DNA from: Rheinheimera tangshanensis
GTDB taxonomy: Bacteria > Pseudomonadota > Gammaproteobacteria > Enterobacterales > Alteromonadaceae
NCBI RefSeq assembly: GCF_014645135.1
Contig: NZ_BMLH01000002.1
Span: 496,001 to 560,000 of the forward strand
DNA: 64,000 bases
Direction: 5' to 3'
Shown here: positions 60,616 to 64,000 of the stretch, piece by piece
Layout: every line of letters starts with the position of its first letter
How positions within the stretch are numbered: the stretch's first letter is position 1
Made by a program: the position numbers and the translations under genes
Notes under the pieces: model-generated
Database searches by the model: none
What the model saw: the letters and a program-made list of their open reading frames with translations, nothing else
What the model was told of the DNA's origin: nothing

Positions 60616-62892
60616 ATGAAGGCAAAGTGGCTGCTGTGGTTATTGCCCATACTATTGAGTGAACTATCTTTTGCCGCCCAAACGGAGCATCAGCAACAGT
60701 TACCTTGCGACAAAGTCAAAAACCGTCCTTGTATTGCTTTAGTACTGGGAGGTGGCGGAGCCCGGGGCGGTGCTCATTTGGGGGTGATCCGTCAGTTAGA
60801 GCAGCAGTCAATCCCTATTGACTTGATTGTAGGGACCAGCATTGGTGCTTTTATCGGCGGGCTTTATGCAACAGGCCATAGCCCGGATGAAATTCAGCAT
60901 ATTCTGAATCACTTAGAATGGAGCACAGGATTTCGCGATAAAGTGCACCGGGATGAAATGCCGGTAAGGCGTAAACAGCAGCAAGATGACTATCCTATCC
61001 GTTTGGGCTTAGGTTTAGATAGTTCTGGTATCAAAATTCCAAAAGGAGTGCTGTTAGGTCAGGCCATGGCCGAGTTAATTTTAGAAGCCTATGGACCCGT
61101 ATTAAATCACAGCCATTTTGATCAGTTACCCATTCCTTTTCGCGCTGTCGCGGCCGATCTGACCAACAGAGAAACGGTAGTGATGAGTCAGGGCAGCTTA
61201 TTACAAGCCGTGCAGGCCTCAATGTCTATCCCGGGTGTTGTCAGACCTATGGAGATGAATGGTCGTGTTCTTGTTGATGGCGGAGTTGCCAATAACTTAC
61301 CTGTCAGTATTGCGAAAGAGTTAGGCGCTGACAGAGTGATCGCAGTAGCAATCGACGCGCCGCTGCTCAATAAAGACCAATTAGATTCTGCCTTTGCGGT
61401 CACGGATCAGCTGACTAATTTTTTAGTGCGTCAGGTGGTGGATCAGCAGATTGCTCTATTGGGGACGCAGGACTTGTTACTGGTTCCGGACGTTGCGCAG
61501 ATAGGGACTCTGGATTTTGAGCTGTTACCTCAATCTATTGAGGCGGGCAAAGTCAGCGCTTTGCAACAAAGTAAAGCCCTCGCCAGCTTTGCTTACCCCG
61601 AGCACTATTCACAGTGGCTGGCGGCGCACAGAGCACAACAAGAGCAAAGTATCGAGGTGGATAGCATAGAATTGGATAACCAAAGTTTATTGTCTGATCA
61701 GGTGCTGCTACAACGGCTTGCGTTAAAAGAAAACAAAATTTATGACAGCAAAAAACTCAAAGAAGGCCTGCGCCAGGTCTACGGAGTGGATACGCTGGAG
61801 AGAGCATCCTTGCAACTAGAAAAAAGTGAACAGGGAAAAGACACTCTGCTAAAGGTGCGGGCCGTAGAGAAAAGCTGGGGGCCTGGTTATCTGAATTTTC
61901 GTTTCGTCATGGAGGATGACTTCCGGAACAATAGATACTACCAGCTGGCAGGTTCTTATACGTACACCAATATCACCGATCTCGGCGCCGAACTGCACAA
62001 TGAACTGGCACTGGGCACTGATAAATTTATTAGTTCAGAGTTGTATTGGCCTGTGTTTTCACCTGCCACTTTTATTAGTGCCCAAGTCCAGCGGGAAAAC
62101 ACTATTTTGTCGCTGGAGGATACGCAAGGGTTATCTTTAGGAGATTTATCCAACAGAGAAACAGCACTGACAGCTAAGGCAGGCTGGAACCTATCGGATC
62201 ATGCAAGACTAAGCTCCGGCTGGACGAACAGAGACGGCTATTTCCGTATTCCGGGTGCTGGAGTGGAGGATTTGGGATTGACCAGACTGGGTTATGATCG
62301 TGAAGGTCCGTTACTGGATTTTGTCTGGGACAGAATGGATAACCCGGTATTTGCCAGTCGTGGCTTTCGTGTCAGTGCAAACTGGCAATGGTTGGATGAC
62401 ACAGCCTTTGGCCGAACTTATCGTAGCCGCAGTCACTCGATTGAAGTGCAGGCTGCCCGCAGCTTTTTTGAACGCCATATTCTGCGTACCCGCTGGCGTT
62501 TTGAAGATTACACGCCAGGCGATCCAGAGGTTGCTGTTGAGCAGTTTTCATTGGGAGGCTTATTAAATCTGTCTGGTTATCCAAAAAATTATTTATTTGG
62601 CAGTGAAGTAAAATTTGGCAGTCTGGTGTATTTATACAAAATGAGTGAAAACAGATTCAGTGTTTTTAATTCACCATTTTATCTGGGAATGTCTCTGGAA
62701 AAAGGTCAGGTTAAGGGCAATATGATCCAACTGGATAGTCTTGCCAACGAAACAGACTGGATATGGGCCAGCAGTCTGTTTGCTGGCTGGGATAGTCCTT
62801 TCGGTCCTGTGTATATGGGATATGGCAGAGCTGAAGACGATATCAATGGCACTGCCTACAGGTATTATTTATCCCTTGGGCAGAATTTTTAA
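60616..62892 (+). CDS. Patatin-like phospholipase with surface-antigen barrel (PlpD-like, type Vd)
   Basis: The 758-residue precursor has a signal peptide (to about residue 20, LSFAAQ) and a patatin domain (about 40-340): oxyanion GGGGARGGAHLGV, nucleophile Ser 75 in GTSIGAF and catalytic Asp 221 in DGGVANN. A POTRA-like segment (about 345-420) and a 16-strand-type BamA/TpsB barrel (about 425-758) follow. This layout is that of PlpD of Pseudomonas, a type Vd autotransporter lipase. All catalytic residues are present. GAGGAG precedes the start. The periplasmic binding protein gene follows after 14 bases. Confidence 0.9.
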   Translation: MKAKWLLWLLPILLSELSFAAQTEHQQQLPCDKVKNRPCIALVLGGGGARGGAHLGVIRQLEQQSIPIDLIVGTSIGAFIGGLYATGHSPDEIQHILNHLEWSTGFRDKVHRDEMPVRRKQQQDDYPIRLGLGLDSSGIKIPKGVLLGQAMAELILEAYGPVLNHSHFDQLPIPFRAVAADLTNRETVVMSQGSLLQAVQASMSIPGVVRPMEMNGRVLVDGGVANNLPVSIAKELGADRVIAVAIDAPLLNKDQLDSAFAVTDQLTNFLVRQVVDQQIALLGTQDLLLVPDVAQIGTLDFELLPQSIEAGKVSALQQSKALASFAYPEHYSQWLAAHRAQQEQSIEVDSIELDNQSLLSDQVLLQRLALKENKIYDSKKLKEGLRQVYGVDTLERASLQLEKSEQGKDTLLKVRAVEKSWGPGYLNFRFVMEDDFRNNRYYQLAGSYTYTNITDLGAELHNELALGTDKFISSELYWPVFSPATFISAQVQRENTILSLEDTQGLSLGDLSNRETALTAKAGWNLSDHARLSSGWTNRDGYFRIPGAGVEDLGLTRLGYDREGPLLDFVWDRMDNPVFASRGFRVSANWQWLDDTAFGRTYRSRSHSIEVQAARSFFERHILRTRWRFEDYTPGDPEVAVEQFSLGGLLNLSGYPKNYLFGSEVKFGSLVYLYKMSENRFSVFNSPFYLGMSLEKGQVKGNMIQLDSLANETDWIWASSLFAGWDSPFGPVYMGYGRAEDDINGTAYRYYLSLGQNF

Positions 62893-62906
62893 CTTCAGGC
62901 GCTCTT

Positions 62907-63647
62907 ATGCACACTTTACCTGGTTTACTGCTGCTCCTGTGTTGTAGTTTTACTTCTGTAGCATCAGAGGGCGAAGCACCTTTGCTGGTGGGGTTGAGTC
63001 AGAATTCAGCACCAGAAAAACAAGGTAAAACCATTCAGTTTGAAACGGAGTTATTCCGTCAATTGCTGACAGAACTCGGGTACAAGGCAGAGTTTATCGC
63101 TGCGCCTCACGCCAGGTTGACCCGCATGTTACAAAATAAGCAGTTGGATATGGCGGCAAGACAAGGTGGGGAACCTGTTGCCGGCTTATTTTATAGCCAG
63201 CCTTATCTTGAATTTCATAATCTGGTTTTTGCCTTGTCAGACTTTCCGGATCAATTGCACAGCATACAGGATATGAGCCGTTATTCTGTCGCCAGTTTTC
63301 AGAATGCCAGCAAAATTCTGGGTACTGAATTTACGCAGGCAATGAAAATGGCAGCTTCGTTCCGCGAGGTGGTCGATCATGATCAGGCGATTGAGATGCT
63401 GCAGCAGCGGCGAATAGAATTGCTGGTGCTGGATAAGATCACTTTTTACAGGCGCTGGGCTGACAAAGGATTAAAGCCCCATCAGGTCCGTACATTTGAT
63501 TTGTTTCCAACTGCTCAGCACCATATTGGCTTTACCGATGCCAAGCTGCAGCAGCAGGTGAGTCGACTTTTACAGCAATGGCAGGATTCCGGCCGGGTTG
63601 CAGAATTACAGAAACAAACCCGGCAGCATAATCAGTCGCTGAACTAG
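62907..63647 (+). CDS. Periplasmic solute-binding protein, family 3
   Basis: The 246-residue precursor has a signal peptide (cleavage near SVASEG, about residue 20) and a single SBP_bac_3 domain starting LLVGLSQNSAPEKQGKT, with FETELFRQLLTELGYKAEFI and the closing region VSRLLQQWQDSGRVAELQ. Such orphan binding proteins without an ABC permease occur in many marine gammaproteobacteria. The ligand is unknown. It follows the patatin gene by 14 bases on the same strand and ends convergent with the next gene, overlapping by four bases. Confidence 0.85.
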   Translation: MHTLPGLLLLLCCSFTSVASEGEAPLLVGLSQNSAPEKQGKTIQFETELFRQLLTELGYKAEFIAAPHARLTRMLQNKQLDMAARQGGEPVAGLFYSQPYLEFHNLVFALSDFPDQLHSIQDMSRYSVASFQNASKILGTEFTQAMKMAASFREVVDHDQAIEMLQQRRIELLVLDKITFYRRWADKGLKPHQVRTFDLFPTAQHHIGFTDAKLQQQVSRLLQQWQDSGRVAELQKQTRQHNQSLN

Positions 63648-64000
63648 CTTTCTTCTACCAGTTTTTTAGCGGCTTCTTTAATCAGCTGTTCTTTTTGTTT
63701 TTGCAGCATTTCTAATTGCGATTTCTCCGCATCGCTCAGCTCGCCCTTTTTGTTGGTAAGGGCTTCAATTTTCTCTTCTATTTCTTCCAGCTTTTTCCTG
63801 TCTATACCCAGTTTACCGTCCAACACTTGCTGCATCAGCGTTGCTAACCTATCGGGTTGTTGCAGTGATTCGTTTTTATCCTGGTTTTGTATGCCCGATT
63901 CAGTTGAAGCCGTATTGTGTTTAGCTAAATGCTGATAGGTCAAAGCCGGCTCTTGTAAGCCGCTGGATAAACTAACTTTGTCGGCATAAGGATCGTCAAT
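63644..64000 (-). CDS. Unrecognised protein with C-terminal coiled coil (5' end outside window)
   Basis: The frame is open from the window edge to the stop at 63644 (118 codons visible). The N-terminal part seen is polar and Ser/Thr/Gln-rich. The C-terminal 60 residues form a Lys/Glu-rich coiled coil (GIDRKKLEEIEEKIEALTNK, then SDAEKSQLEMLQKQKEQL). An in-frame TTG at 63943 is unlikely to be the true start, since no stop precedes it. I do not recognise the family. Confidence 0.65.
   Translation of the reverse strand: MDDPYADKVSLSSGLQEPALTYQHLAKHNTASTESGIQNQDKNESLQQPDRLATLMQQVLDGKLGIDRKKLEEIEEKIEALTNKKGELSDAEKSQLEMLQKQKEQLIKEAAKKLVEES

Overview
The window is an ordinary chromosomal stretch of a gammaproteobacterium of the Alteromonadales/Chromatiaceae kind. 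Gene content and protein wording fit a Rheinheimera- or Alishewanella-like genome; that placement is inference from the proteins, with no rRNA in view. Most genes are housekeeping and lie in blocks also known from Escherichia coli and Pseudomonas. No tRNA, rRNA, CRISPR array, insertion sequence or prophage was seen.

Layout. 1-6.1 kb, minus strand: type IV pilus genes pilA, pilB, pilC, pilD, then coaE, zapD and a partial yacG. 6.2-10 kb: a CSD-DUF1294 protein, nadC, a membrane-anchored retropepsin, then ampD-ampE on the plus strand. 10-19.3 kb: a small intergenic repeat family, pdhR with two PdhR-type operators, aceE-aceF-lpdA and an M13 lipoprotein peptidase. 19.4-24.5 kb: acnB behind a Fur-type palindrome, yacL, and glnK-amtB behind a sigma-54 promoter with an NtrC-type site. 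24.5-25.6 kb has no protein gene but holds a clear CsrB-family regulatory RNA on the minus strand, with a GacA/UvrY-type box about 180 bases upstream of its inferred start. 25.6-32.2 kb: a DyP peroxidase, argR, mdh, ispB, rplU-rpmA-obgE-folA and a DUF3718 protein. 32.3-44.7 kb: a chemoreceptor, apaH-apaG-rsmA-pdxA-surA-lptD on the minus strand, amgK-murU-djlA on the plus strand, then two minus-strand genes. 44.8-55 kb: an OmpA-family porin, rluA-rapA, a PhoH-family ATPase, a GlyGly-CTERM-like surface protein, a second RluA-family enzyme and a TPR membrane protein. 55-64 kb: a frameshifted D-glycerate 3-kinase facing a tightly overlapping operon (GGDEF-EAL protein, DUF3034, lipoprotein truncated haemoglobin, hydroxyacid dehydrogenase), then a PlpD-like type Vd patatin, a periplasmic binding protein and a partial coiled-coil gene.

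How they work together. Pyruvate is oxidised by PDH under PdhR and fed to aconitase and malate dehydrogenase. Nitrogen is sensed by GlnK and AmtB under sigma-54. Cell-wall sugars are recycled by AmpD and the AmgK-MurU bypass. SurA and LptD build the outer membrane. The CsrB-like RNA would titrate CsrA/RsmA under a GacS/GacA-type system encoded elsewhere. The most notable non-coding content is the CsrB-like RNA with its upstream box, and the NtrC-type site lying inside the yacL terminator.
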